Part shown: positions 32,195-43,559 of the stretch, piece by piece | Layout of the letters: each line of letters starts with the position of its first letter | Numbering within the stretch: the stretch's first letter is position 1 | Assembly: GCA_015499995.1 (NCBI GenBank) | Contig: JADNRV010000197.1 | Span: 1 to 64,000, forward strand | Reading direction: 5' to 3' | Length of the DNA stretch: 64,000 nucleotides | DNA from: Flammula alnicola | Lineage: Eukaryota; Basidiomycota; Agaricomycetes; Agaricales; Strophariaceae | Notes under the pieces: model-generated | What the model saw: the letters and a program-made list of their open reading frames with translations, nothing else | Told to the model about the DNA's origin: nothing | The model's database searches: none | Program-made: the position numbers and the translations under genes

Positions 32195-33505
32195 GTTCGA
32201 GCGCAGAAAAAGCAACCCACTCCCGCACGGGCATCTGGGAGATAGAGTTGAGGAGATTGGCATCAAACTCTCAGTCAGAGGCCGAGTTATAAGAGAGGGA
32301 TGGCATGTCATCGCAAGGCTCTCCTTTGTATTGGATAGCCTCACATGGAGGAAGTTTGCGCTGCTGGATCCAGTTCATTAGATCCCACGGGCACTTATTA
32401 GTTGATGTGATTTCATGGATCCATTGATCAAAGAAGTCGTGCTTGACATCCTGGATGATCTTCTGGAAAGATTTCCAGTTCTCGGGAGAGCGATCCACCC
32501 GCAACTTGAGAAGGGCATCAGAGCATTCCTAGTTCCACCAGGGCTTTGATCGCCGGGTTACAAAGGCCTCCTTCCCATGGGCATCCGACGTGTTGGAGAA
32601 GATCAATGCCACAGCTTGCGCCGCGGCTTCGATCTGTTCCTCGGTAGTCAGGGGGGCTGCCAGATTGATCATCCGGAAGCCTGCACTGATAGATGCAACG
32701 AAAGCAGGAACTGCATCCGTAGGAAGAGACATCCAAACCGCCCCTTCAGGGGCAGGAGAGATGTCCAGTGTAGTCGAGATCGGAATATAATCTGATCTGA
32801 GTTGGATGTCAGGGCACCTGACAGTGGATCCATCCAATACCTGGGAAGATGGGACAAAGGCCAGATCAATCACCGTATGACGTTTGGTGTGATCTCTGGG
32901 AATATGAGTTGGTCCCGGGTTACCGAAGTCTGCCCGTTCAAAACCAAGGAGTGCCGCAGATTGCAACAAGAATCATGTGCTGGCTTCTACAGTCTGGTAC
33001 CCAGGGTCCCAATCTGAAGAGTGCGCGTTGAAATCCCTGCCCATAAAATGGAACTTGGGGAGGGTATGGGCATGGGCATCGAGCCAATTAATGGCTCTGT
33101 GTGCCGCGTCCGAATAGACGTTCATCAAATAAAAGGTCTCGGCACTTGTAGAAAGTGACAGGACCTGAATGTCGGGATGATCAATCACATCCCTTCTCAA
33201 AGACGGGCGATACCGGGCCAGCCTCATCGAAACGTAGGACATGACCTGGGGCCGCGCATCGGGAGCAGAGGGGCGCACCATAGCCAACCAGTCTGGGTGG
33301 TTGGGTGCTCCAATAACATCTTCACCCTCCTTACTAGTAGCAGAGGGGGCTGATCTTATACGGCCCCATGGGGGCTCTTGGACGAATAACACATCATATA
33401 TATCAGATGTCGTGCTAAGTATTACATCCAGGGAGATCCTCTCCCTGGCCACATTCCAACTCAAAACCCTTAACTCATCCAGCATGGGGTGTACTGGCAT
33501 TAAGC

Positions 33506-33878
33506 TACAGTGTGTGAGTGAAGGGCAGAACGACGAACAAAACATTCACGTACCTGAGCATATTTTGTGTCAATCTATTCTCGGTTGAAGCGGTGGCGCC
33601 AGAAGGGGCAAGTCTTCTCGTACACTTTATGTTCACCCCTGCAGCTTGGGCAGCAGGCGGTGTGGGGGCAGTCAGTACCCAACGGCGTTGCAAGACATGG
33701 AGGGGTAGCCTTGGGATCAGCCCGGCAGCACGAAGAAGAGATATGATGTACCTCCTCCTCGTGGGGACCGGAGCAGCGGGCACAGCGAGGCTGCGGGGCA
33801 CGGCAGCCTTGCCTGGGATGACCCCACCTCCAGCAACAAGTGCAGAGGGGGGTGCCGGGGTTGGCGGCGCTTGCTATG
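33506..33878 (-). pseudogene. LINE M4 ORF1, C-terminal zinc-knuckle region
   Basis: Minus-strand reading shows the CCHC region before the TAA: CTCCWRWGHPRQGC-like, a second cluster and a third near 33,600-33,660. It stops at the copia C2 LTR at 33879. The TAA overlaps the ORF2 ATG. Confidence 0.7.
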
Positions 33879-34257
33879 TGTTAAAACTGCCTACTCATGT
33901 CTCCAAGTTATCTTATCTTATCTTATCTTATCTCTTATCTTATCTCTTATCTGCACTTCCTCCTTTTCACTTGTTGTGCATTTGTAGATTAGATTCTTAT
34001 CATGTTCTAGATCATCTCTAGATGATCTCCAGATCATTTCTAGCTCCTTTCTATTTAGTATATAAAGTCTTTTGACATTTGCCAGAAGTCCTTAGTTACT
34101 CACTCTGGACTTCAGGCAAGTAGTTAGTACTTTGCTCAATATGATTAGTTACTCACTCTGGACTTCAGCTCATTGTAGCTCCTGTGTCCCTCACTTCGAG
34201 TTGCTCATATTAGGTGCACAGCTGTGTCACATGTTCCCGCACTTGTCACCTTTAACA
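33879..34257 (+). repeat. Copia C2 5' LTR (379 bp)
   Basis: TGTTAAAAC...CCTTTAACA ends. Includes the TTATC-rich run (33,910-33,950) seen as GATAA in C1 on the other strand, and two copies of a TTACTCACTCTGGACTTCA block. Confidence 0.87.
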
Positions 34258-34277
34258 GGTTATGGGCCCCGCGCTCT
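34258..34277 (+). other. Copia C2 primer-binding site
   Basis: GGTTATGGGCCCCGCGCTCT immediately follows the LTR and fits the anticodon-arm half of initiator methionine tRNA, identical to C1. Confidence 0.75.
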
Positions 34278-34639
34278 AAGCGCTTCAAACAGGTGTTTTG
34301 CAAACGAAATCTATTGGTACATAGCTTTCATCAGGCATATTACCGCTCTTGTCTTGTACAACCCTTGCCAGGCCCGGCCTTACATTGCCGCTGCTAGTAA
34401 GGAAGAGCTTGCACGCCATTAGGGCTGAGTTACACCCAGAACAACGGTGTGGATTCCAAGTTACATACACTTTTATCTAGTTTTGCGTAGAATACTCTAG
34501 TTACACTTTTACTTCTTTTTGAGTTCGCTGCACCTACTGCTCACGGAACGCTGTACAACTCGTTTACACACATCTCCACACCATTTCACATATCCCTACT
34601 GACCCTCGACTCTCTACTCCTCACGGATCTCACACAATC

Positions 34640-35043
34640 ATGTCTTCTTCCAACACACCTCATTTCGCCAAATTGAATGCTTTAAATTATAACACTTGGT
34701 CTGGTGATATGCAGGCCTGGCTCTATGCAAACAGCATCTGGCACATTGTAAACGGCACATCCACCAAGCCTACACTCCCTGCAACCCCTACAGCAGAGGA
34801 GACCAAAGCATTTGATGACTGGATGCTTAAATCAGACAAAGCGTCCGGAATGATGTATATGCTTGTAGAGGATGATCAGAAGATTCATTTTAACGGAATT
34901 GAGGATGATCCGGTCAAGATCTGGACCGCTCTGCGCGATATTCATCAGCAGAAGTGTCCAGGCACACGCTTTAATGCCTATGACGACTTATTCTCCATCC
35001 AGAAGCAAGAGGATGAAACTCTTCAGACTTTGATGAATAGAGT
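34640..35043 (+). pseudogene. Copia C2 gag, N-terminal part
   Basis: MSSSNTPHFAKLNALNYNTW then the same gag core as C1 (KASGMMYMLVEDDQ, IWTALRDIHQQKCPGTRFNA). Open until the junction at about 35,043. The apparent extension to 35,095 is read-through into foreign sequence. Confidence 0.85.
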
Positions 35044-36250
35044 TCATTGCTGGCCCCAATGCCGATGCCGGTCCACCTGTGAGCTCCTTCAATAATGATT
35101 GTTCATGTAGCACATGGACCGCTGCTGCTTGCCACATGCCTTGTTCGACCTGACTGGTTGATGTGGCCTTCATGACATCTGCAAGCTGGTAGATGGATTG
35201 CAACTCGCTCATGAGGTCCCAGGTGAGATCTTCATAACTTCGGCACCTTTCGCAATCGGCGGTCGGGCGGAGGCCGAAGTTGGCCTGCGGGGTCGGTACC
35301 GGTGTTTCATCCCATCAGGGATTGAGATCTTGATTGTTGTGTACCCTCAATGCCTCGGGTAGAGTGCCGTTGTTGAGCCTCTCTCGCCGTGTCAGTCGGG
35401 CATCACCATTCCACCAATCATAAGCGTACATCGGAACAAGAGCTGTGGGACTATCAGCAGCGATTCCTGCATCCAGTACCACCAGAAGACTGCTGTGGAA
35501 TGGCAGTGGGAGCAACTCCGGACACACATGGGCCAGGCTATCGGCCAATGATCGCATCAGGATCGGCACTTCAACAACTTGTCCGATAGCAGTCACGACA
35601 CCGACATATCCAAGCAAGTAAAACTGTGGATTATGAGCATTTGGGAATTGTATTACAGGCTTGAAAACAAACCAGCTCCTCTCAAAGAATGTGCTGCATC
35701 CATGCTTGCGCTTCAGCATTGGCTTTGCTGATCACAATCAGTGCCTGCTGCAGTCGAGATTCTCCATACCAGATAATTTGTTGTGTCTGGTGATGGCATT
35801 TTTCCTTCGAACCATTTTGTAGTGAAAAAGGATTGAAGCTAGCGAGTACATTGTGCGACATGGTTGGAAGAGATTGTGGTTCAGATTAAAGACAATCAAA
35901 TGTGAAATTTGCAAACAAAATGATTATGTAACTATGGTAGGGGCGATGTATACCGATTACCACATGTTTGCCTAGAGGCGTTGTCTGCCACCACTGCCAA
36001 TTTATGCCAAAATAAATGTTTCCGGTACGCATATGCTTTGGCGCCGGCAGTAACGGCAGGTGTATCCACGGCAAACCTCCACTTGCTACTCTCCCGGGAG
36101 GAATAGCATACAGTCCACTGCATCTCATATGTGACGAGTATGAGTTCTTCACGCCACCATTGTTTCTGTGCACGGGCACGTAGCTAGTGAACACGTTTGA
36201 CTTCATTTATTTAGTAAATGTCTCTGTGATGCTGACAATGAGGGACTCAC
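35044..36250 (-). pseudogene. Unrecognised decayed gene, minus strand
   Basis: Three open stretches follow each other on the minus strand: 36206-35886 (contains SSHMRCSGLYAIPPG and WIHLPLLPAPKHM), 35719-35315 (HNPQFYLLGYVGVVTAIGQV, AYDWWNGDARLTRRERLNN) and about 35290-35090 (LRPTADCERCRSYEDLTWDL). The composition (Trp, Pro, charged residues, conserved-looking blocks) suggests real coding sequence with frameshifts or introns. I do not recognise a family. Copia C2 truncates it at about 35,043. It may be part of the KDZ-associated gene just upstream. Confidence 0.4.
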
Positions 36251-37373
36251 ATTCCAAAAGCGTGGCAGGGTCAGCGTCATAGAAATCAGCATCGGCATCG
36301 GCAGTGTGGCCGGTAGCACCTATGTCACTGGCACTGGCCACGATAACAGGCCCGGCACTGGGAACACTCCCAAGTCACTGCCATCTTCGTATGTGCCACA
36401 GCCAAGATAGACATAGCGAGGTGGACCCAGTTATGTTCGGATTGACAATGGCAGTGCTTGCCCGGAGATCGGTCTTTGTCAAAACTCAGAATACCCATAA
36501 GGTTTCTGGGTCGCAGCCCAATTGTACCAAGCGCGTACGGCATCACGAATATATCCTGGCATGGAAGACAAGTTCATGTCCAATCTGATGGACATTTTGA
36601 TGACCGCGAGTTCGAACTGCTTTCCGAGGTGCTGCTCTGATCACATGTGAATAGTGAAATGAGATATCGGCAATAAGCTCCCGAAGTCGATTGAGTTGTG
36701 CATGAGCCTGCTTTTTGCAGGCCGAAATTTCGACATGGTTAAGATCACCTCCCACATTTCCATTTGATGGGAGCGACAGTTGTTGCCATTCAACAGGAAT
36801 CATGTCCGTCGATTGAGGTGCCAGTGCCAGTGTCTCCTCACCTGATATTACTTCGGCAGCCTCATCAAATTCTGCCTCATCTTCATCGATTGACGGCATC
36901 TCTGGACGTTTGTCAGGAATTTCAGCAGCCTTCTTCAGCTGCTTTAATTTGACCAAAAGTGGCGCAAGAGCTTCACAAAGCTGTTCAATAATGTGGACTT
37001 CATCCTCCCAAGGGACAGAGCCAAGCCGCCGAACCTTGTCCTGAATATTGATCCTTTGAATGGAATTGGGGAATAGCAAACTCGGTGCAGGGTGCTCTGA
37101 TGCGACGGACGATGAGGCACATAGTTCAAGACCGGCCATTGACTGATTGGGGTCAGTGACATTCAGTCCGGCACTGGCACTGGCACTGGCACTGACAGGG
37201 CCTGGCATCTCACCGGGAGCAGGAGAAGAAGAGTGTCGACAGGGTGGAGAGGGTGGGTGCTCATCCTGTGTCACCGGAGCCTGTGGGTTAGCACTTGCAG
37301 CATTTGTGGGAGCTGCTGCTGCTCTGCCCTCATCATCGCCATCATTGTGTCCATGTATGAGCAGCAGCACCAA
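36251..37373 (-). pseudogene. KDZ-transposon-associated C-terminal module, two nonsense codons
   Basis: The minus-strand frame from 37373 has an Ala/Ser/Pro-rich start, then DKVRRLGSVPWEDEVHIIEQ, KLKQLKKAAEIPD, an acidic stretch, IPVEWQQLSLPSNGN, LRELIADISFHYSHV and RAAPRKAVRTRGH. In the same frame, past a TGA at 36543-36545 and a second TGA at about 36,490, it goes on as RLVQLGCDPETLWVF, LTKTDLRASTAIVNPN and SLCLSWLWHI. I recall this pattern from the C-terminal part of basidiomycete Kyakuja-Dileera-Zisupton proteins; that is from memory. No KDZ catalytic domain is visible nearby. Both stops replace probable Arg or Gln codons and fit C-to-T change. Confidence 0.5.
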
Positions 37374-37520
37374 TCATGCTGCTGCTCCGCCCTCTTCATC
37401 GTAGTCGTCGTAGTCGTAGTCGTATACCTGCAGCACCAATTATGCTGCTGCTTTCCCCATCATCATCGCCACATCCCAGCAGCAGCAGCAGCGGTTTGGC
37501 TGCTGGTGCTGCACCCACGT
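37370..37520. repeat. Low-complexity CAG/CTG and GTAGTC microsatellite patch
   Basis: Upstream of the KDZ-associated frame lie GCTGCTGCT runs, a (GTAGTC)n-like run around 37,400-37,425 and a CAGCAGCAGCAGCAG run at about 37,480. No gene is supported here. Confidence 0.7.
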
Positions 37521-37686
37521 TGTCATCCTCGCCGTATATGAGCAGCACTCTTCTCACTTCACCACAATGTAAGCTCAGTAATCATTCTATTCGTCATCAA
37601 ATCACCCTGAGCATAGTCCCTTGTTTCTATTTATATAAGACAACAATGACCATTGCTGACACCAACCAAAAACACCAACCCCAACT

Positions 37687-38756
37687 GTGTTTGAGCCATG
37701 GCATGCATGTGACCCACACTTTTCATTAGTCCTTTCTTCCACTATTAGACTACTAATATTGATTCTGGGACTTAGCACAGGCCAACATCAATCTGCTAGG
37801 ATTCAGGATAGGCACAACACTCATGATGAGACCCCACTCACCAGTATTAACCAGAGTAGCACCTCAATAAGTGTGGGGCTTTCTGCACCTGCTACCAGTA
37901 GTCAAAGAGGAAGAGAAAGCAGGGGGGTAGGGAGCAGAGGTAGAGGTAGAGGTAGAGTGAGGGCCAGGGGTGGAGTTGGGGATATTATGTTCCATGCCCC
38001 CACTGACACCTTCAAAGCCCATCCATATGCATATCCCTTCCTGCATTCTCTCCAGCCTGCACAGTAGGCAATCCTTACTATTCACACATTACCTTTCATT
38101 CTGGATAATATTGATCCACACCAGGAACCTGAGGAGGAAATCTTGTTCAAATTCAACACCACCCCATTTGAAATCAGGCAGGTTGGAGGAGCCATGATGG
38201 TTGCGGCATGGTCTCTACTACCAGCAGCTTCTCCACCATCCACAGACACTAGGGTGACATCAGCACCTGCATCAAGCATTGAAGAATGCCTTGCATATAA
38301 TCCAATACAAGTAACAATTGATCACAATTGCCATGTTCTTTCTTTGACTGTAGTTCTTTGACCATAGGCTATTGGGCCAGTTCGAAATTTTCTTCAAGAT
38401 CACCAACAGTGCTCTGGAGGCTCGATGCTGCCTTCTATTGAGTGCCTGGAACTTCAGCAGGCCTTTTCTTCATCCATAGAACAAGTCATTACAAAGACAA
38501 TTTTACCAAATACACCCACGAGGCAATCTCTACGGCCAACTCCAGCACTTCAGGTAAATGCTGTATACCTCATCCATGACCCAGATGCTGATGAAGCTCT
38601 AGTGTCAGACTCATTTACCCAAGTTGCACTGGACAAAGCTATAACACAAATGATATACCATTTACTCCTCCCTCGATAAGCTCTACTGACTATTGAATTC
38701 AATAGCTCTTCAGTGCACACCACCAAGCATGCAGCAATGCAAAAACCAATTCCTGG
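37687..38756 (+). other. Gene-like ORF fragments, unassigned
   Basis: Plus-strand open stretches at 37687-38067 (ends in an Arg/Gly-rich RGRGRGRVRARGGVG tract), about 38119-38361 (EEILFKFNTTPFEIRQVGGA) and 38425-38679 (FSSSIEQVITKTILPNTP; VYLIHDPDADEALVSDSF). They precede the DUF6532-like exons on the same strand and could be its 5' exons, in which case introns or frameshifts separate them. I cannot show that. Confidence 0.35.
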
Positions 38757-40995
38757 ATGATCATTGAACATGCTTATGGACTCAAGGTGCTGCCCAACAG
38801 ACAGTCTGGGATGTCACTTTCTGATGCTGTCATCATGCGGGTAAAGGCACTGACTCGTCGACCCCCAAATAGTAAAGAGACAGAAGTTGCAGAACCTCAC
38901 ACCTCCGATGACACGTCTGACAATGAAGAGCCCCATTATATGGCATTTACTAACTCTGGGCTTGACACAAATGTAAGCCTTTTGCTAGCATCTGTATATT
39001 GGGATTATTTACATTGAGCTCTCATAGGGTAATCCTGCACATTTCAACCATCTATGCTGTCAAGATGTCATTACACACTTTCTCTTTGATGGACAAAAAG
39101 TGTTTGGTCACATCTTCCCACATCGATTTGGGCCCCCCCTTCAAGACCGATATGGTTGCATTTGGATTCACCCTCATAACTATCTTCTTGTCTCTTGCTC
39201 ATCTTGCTCATACTGACTTTGGCATACCTTTCACATAGATATAAACCTGTTTACAAGGATATCCTGGCAAGCCTCAAAGCCACAGAGCTGGACTCTTACA
39301 GAACAGAGATACTAAAAGAACAGTATTGGGAATGGTGGGACTATGGAATGTGAGTCAACATATCACGACTGCTTCAGATTTCTTTTTTCATTCTCTTTCA
39401 CCTCAAACAGAGAGTTGTACAATGTCCTGCCCCATCAAACATCTCAAACATCAACTGGCAGATGTTTCACTTTTGCGAAGACCTTTGGTCCACAACATGC
39501 AGGTCCTTCTATGCACCGTTCAGTCCCACAGCCTGACTCCTTCAGACTATTTGCCAATGTATCTGCTCAGGATGATGCTGATGACTATGATTGGATACAG
39601 GATTCACCTCCAATGTTTAGGCAACAGCACAACTACAGCAACTACCTCAGTACTTTACCCTCCTCCACCTATTCCTGGTGGACTCCACGGACTTCGCATA
39701 AAATTGCTGGAGTCCAGATGGACTCCTGATGGACTCTACATGGAGTCTGGTGGAGTCCACTATGAAGAAGTGGAGTCCACATGAAGTCTGGTGGAGTCCA
39801 CATGGTCTGGTGGAATCCACATGGACTCCATATAAACTCCAGATGGACTCCATATGGAGTCCACAAATGACGCAACTTCAACTGGTGGACTTAGACAAAA
39901 CTGAGAAAAAAATATCACCAAAAAGTTTGCATTCAGCAGTAATTGAACCCAGAGCTTTCAGAAAGCTATTAGAACAAACCATTTAACCACTACACCAGAG
40001 AACCTTGTCTAACCAAGCAAAAAAAGCGCCTTATATATGTTCTTTTCTCTAATATATCTATCTATTTTGTGACATTAGTCACAAGATTCAGGGTCAAGTG
40101 GGGTACCATCAGATTCAGAAATTTAAGGAGATTTTAGATACACATGCACCAGGTTATATCAGCATGATATATTGCTTTATTTGGCTGGTCCCAGGTATCA
40201 TGGGAACTTTTTTCCAAAAAAGGTAGTTATAGAGCCTGCTTCCAGAACCCTGAATATGCAACAATTATATTAATAGGTGCTTTGGTTGGTGAGAAAAATG
40301 CAAAATACTCAACCGAATGCGAGTCTTTTGAAATTTGCACCTGCCAAATATGGAATTTCTTGATTATAAATAGGTTCCACTGTGTCACTTTGATGTCATT
40401 TTATGTAATAGTATGTAATTTTCACATTGTTGCTAAAAATAACTAGTGTTTCCCCAAAAGGAAATCATGAGACTCCTGTTGGACCACCTGGACTCCTGTT
40501 GGACTCCATCTGAACTCCTCGTACTCCTGTTCCACTATAAAACCAGCGGACTCCCGGGACTCCATATGGAGTCTCCGGAGTTTGTCAGGACTCCATCTGG
40601 ACTCCTGGTGGAGTCCAGCATAAATTTTGGCAGGGCTGTCAGCCAAAAAAAAGCACACATGGACTCCACATAGACTACTCCACTCTGCCGGAGTCCATCC
40701 GGAGTCCACCAGGAATAGGTGGGGGAGGGTAAAGACCTCCAACTACCTGGAGGAAGAGCATAGTGCCCTTAATAACTGGCCTCACAATGATGGCTGTGAG
40801 TCTACTGTATTATACCTACTAAGTATAATGAGTTCTGATTTCATTTTAGACAATTTCACCCCAGCTATCATGGATCCAAATGCAACATTCCAGGCCTCAT
40901 CAAGTGAGATTTGGAATGATCTGACCTCAGCACTCCATCCCAGCAACAACATTGGTGCTGATCGAGCAGACTGGGCAGACTGGGAGGGAAATTGA
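38757..40995 (+). pseudogene. DUF6532-like protein gene, split by MITE A2
   Basis: Proposed exons: 38757-38972, 39028-39349, 39411-39647 with 40741-40995. Introns have GTAAGC...TAG (38973-39027, 55 nt) and GTGAGT...CAG (39350-39410, 61 nt). The protein has NPAHFNHLCCQDVITHFLFD, GQKVFGHIFPHRFGPP, then (after a one-base shift at a C7 tract near 39,135) VAFGFTLITIFLSLAHLAH and YKPVYKDILASLKATELDSY. This fits the helical DUF6532 pattern of Agaricomycete proteins. A frame loss at about 39,235 also occurs. MITE A2 interrupts the codons Asn-Tyr-Leu; beyond it the frame ends IGADRADWADWEGN. Function unknown. Confidence 0.5.
39648..40739 (+). mobile_element. hAT-type MITE, family A, copy A2
   Basis: About 1,092 bp, CAGTACTTTACCCTCC to GGAGGGTAAAGACCTC, inverted relative to A1. 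TSD (C)AACTACCT at 39639-39647 and 40740-40748 (8-9 bp). Subterminal GGACTCC repeats at both ends. The tRNA-like segment lies on the minus strand at about 39,930-40,004 with box B-like TAATTGAACCC. Confidence 0.87.
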
Positions 40996-42039
40996 GCAGT
41001 TATGCGTAAACTCAAAACTATGTAGTATATTAATTTGTTATCAGTTGTCTGATAAGATGCTGAAAAATATTATCTATCTTTCATGCTGATTATATTTGGA
41101 TTAGATGGTGCTGGCTAATCAAGCCAAGGTGCCAGAAGCCATCATTCTATTTTAGGATAACACCAGCTGAGCCAAACTAGTTGCTAGTTACTGATGCCAT
41201 TATGTAGTGGCAGTTTTACTATAGGTTGCTACTGCTCTCTGGAGTACTTCAGAGTGATTACAAACTCTCAGATATAGTCAAATGTGTTATGATCATGTCT
41301 GGCCATGGACTATATGCATGCACATATTTTTTCTTTATTTACATCTGGCTATGCACTATTCCATCCACAGTCTGATACCATCACTTGCCCACATAGCCCT
41401 CCTCCACTGTTTTCTACTTATCTGTTTAATGCCCTCTGGCCAGTTACTAGTATATATACAAGTAAACTAGCTAGTATTTTTTTAGCTAGTTCTCGAGAAT
41501 TTAGCCTCTTGTCTGCTCACTTGAACACTCTAAGTTGCTTGTGAGCACTTGAGTAACTTCAAACCTCGAACTACATTCTCAAATGTATGACTTAGACAAC
41601 CTTCATCTTCACAAATTTAGTGTAGCTCACTAGTTATAACAAAATAAGTGTAGAAAAACAATCAGTTTCAATTAGGTGGTTGGGCATCCTGGATTCAGAA
41701 AAAAGTCCTAGTGGAGTGGACAGAGTATATATTCTGGAATACTAAATTATTTTTCAGCCTCTATAAGGCATTCAGTGTGTTAGCTTAGTTGAAGTTAATC
41801 ACTTTGAAGGGTTTCTGCAATGTTTTGTATCTGGTGTCAGGTTGTCCAAAGATTGAACATGACAGCATATATTTCTTTGAGGCAGAAGAAGGTGGTAAGG
41901 GCTTTAGGATTGGTCTGGAGGCAAGTGCAAGATGTATTCACCATGGTGAAGGAGAGCAGCAATAAATGTGTGACAGGGTGTTTCTGAGTAGGGTAGCTAT
42001 TAGCTCTTTAGAAATGAAGCACACTGATGATCTCCTTGA
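40996..42039. other. AT-rich stretch, nothing recognised
   Basis: About 1 kb with only short frames and very few CG dinucleotides. One T-rich ORF-like stretch near 41,280-41,540 has no coding features. Probably old intergenic or decayed DNA. Confidence 0.6.
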
Positions 42040-42664
42040 GCAAGGACTTTACCCTCCCCCTTTATTCCTGGTGGACTCCGAATAGACTCCGACAGAATAG
42101 TGGAGTCCATGTGGAGTCCATGTGTCTTTTTTTGGCTGACAGCCTTGCCCCATTTTATCCTGGACTCTTGGTGGAGTCCAGATGGAGTCCACTGGTTTTA
42201 CAGTGAAACAAGAGTCCCAGGAGTTCAAATGGAGTTCAACAGGAATCTTGTGATTTTCTTTTTCAGGAATACATACCTTTATTTTTAGCAAGCATGTGAA
42301 AATTACATACTATTACATAAAGTGACATCAAAGTGACACAGCAGAATCTATTTGTAATTGACAAATTCCATATTCAGCAGGTGTAATTTTCAAAAAACTC
42401 ATGTGTGGTTGAGTATTTTGCATTTTTCTCACTGACTGAAGCATCTATTAAAATAATTTTTGTGCATGCAGAGTTCTGAAAGCAGGTTCTATAACTATCT
42501 TTTTTGTGGTAGTTCTGGGTGCAATTACTGCTAAATGTAAACTTTTTGGTGATATTTTTTTTCTGAGTTTTGTCTAAGTCCACCAGTTGAAGTTGTGTCA
42601 TTTGTGGACTCCATATGAAGTCCATCCAGAGTTTATATGGACTCCACTTCTTCATAGTGGAGTC
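42040..42664 (-). mobile_element. hAT-type MITE, family A, truncated copy A3
   Basis: Begins with a degenerate end (AGGACTTTACCCTCCCCC) and GGACTCC repeats, contains part of the core and ends with the inner subterminal repeats (CTTCTTCATAGTGGAGTC). The right terminus is missing, and an internal deletion removed most of the tRNA-like segment (only a GGGTGCAATTACTGC remnant at about 42,520). Confidence 0.75.
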
Positions 42665-42720
42665 GTACAGTTTTTCTTGCCTCACTATATTAATAATAAT
42701 AGCAAAAAAAAAAAACAATG

Positions 42721-42800
42721 CTGTTAGGGAGAATTGAACCAGTGATCAAAAAAATATTACTATTGCCATGCTGTAGCCACCTGCACCAAGCTGGCATTTC
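42721..42800 (-). ncRNA. Possible tRNA-like remnant
   Basis: On the minus strand GGTGCAGGTGGCTACAGCATGG (box A-like) is followed about 30 nt later by CTGGTTCAATTCTCC (box B-like). No good stem pairing. It could be a separate SINE head or chance. Confidence 0.3.
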
Positions 42801-43559
42801 CAAATTATGAATTTTGGTTATACATATACTGACCAGCATCAGCAAACCGGCAACTGGTTACCAAACAATGGTGACATGACTGCAACATTGCCACATCACC
42901 ACCTTTGTTCACTCCCACCACCACCAACCCTCACCATAACCACCACCACCACCAAAAGAGAAAAAGAGCTCAGTCACATGACCAATGACCATGACCACTT
43001 TTGGAATATTTGTCAGCCTTATGCAGGTTGGGTGGACAGGTGGATTGGCAGCAGTTTGGACTCTCAAATTCTGGAACTTTCTGGGAAGTTCAAACTCTCC
43101 AACCACAGAGACAAATTATCCATGCCAAAGTCAAATTGACACTGACAGCATGCCTCTGCATCCATTTCCATTGCTCTCTTAAGCTGCTTCATCTATCTTG
43201 ACTTCTCTCACTTCCACTGGTCATTATAGCTCACAGTTTTGAACACACTACCCTTCATCCAAGAGAAATTGAAGTGGCATCAAAAACACCCTTCAATGGT
43301 TTCATATTGTTATCACCATCCACCTGGTACTCAGTTTACTTCCAATGTGCATTAGTGTCCCTTAGTGAGTATTGACAAAGTAGGAGGCATAAATAGCTCT
43401 GCTGATTTCACCAGTATCTCTGTGCTTCACCACAGTGCAAAACCATTGGGTCAAGCCTTTGATCCACACTCAAGTATACATGGGTCATCTTCTGTGCAAA
43501 TAGTCTTTTTTAGGTCACACTTAGTGATGTTGAAGTAGTTCAAAAGGTCATCCTCTTGC
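42801..43559. other. CpG-free decayed sequence, possibly the 3' part of the hAT relic
   Basis: A plus-strand frame at 42807-43139 (Thr/Pro/His-rich) has no recognisable domain. The minus strand would be the downstream part of the hAT relic at 43560-44060, but I see no motif. There is no CG dinucleotide from 43,201 to 43,560. Confidence 0.4.

Larger units (their letters stand above)
30845..33506 (-). pseudogene. LINE M4 ORF2, endonuclease and linker
   Basis: Starts at the TAATG overlap (about 33,502-33,506): MPVHPMLDELRVLSWNVARE, QEPPWG, GRDFNAHSSDW, IDLAFVPSSQ, LRSDYIPI (His of SDH changed to Tyr). A nonsense or frameshift breaks it near 32,970-33,000, then a stop near 32,530 (W-TQECSD region). 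It runs into the RT fingers up to the deletion at about 30,845. Confidence 0.75.
30636..33878 (-). mobile_element. LINE M4, internally deleted, split by MITE A1
   Basis: In minus order: ORF1 end (33878-33506), ORF2 endonuclease (33506-32530), linker and start of RT (to 30,845), then a jump to the region before RNase H (30,840-30,690). The RT palm is lost in a deletion at about 30,840. Copia C2 abuts it at 33879. MITE A1 sits in the linker. Its relation to P3 at 30636 is unclear. Confidence 0.75.
33879..35043 (+). mobile_element. Copia-type retrotransposon C2, 5' part only
   Basis: 5' LTR 33879-34257, PBS 34258-34277, leader, gag from 34,640. It breaks off at about 35,043 within gag (after LQTLMNRV) and continues as unrelated, CpG-bearing gene-like DNA. 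No 3' LTR is in the window. Its LTR is the same length as that of C1, with several differences, so the two are separate insertions. Confidence 0.85.

Noticed and set aside
36201..36250. GTGAGT...AAG intron on the minus strand
   Set aside because: Splice-like bases and a TACTAAAT branch-like block are present, but splicing puts the next exon into a frame with an early stop.
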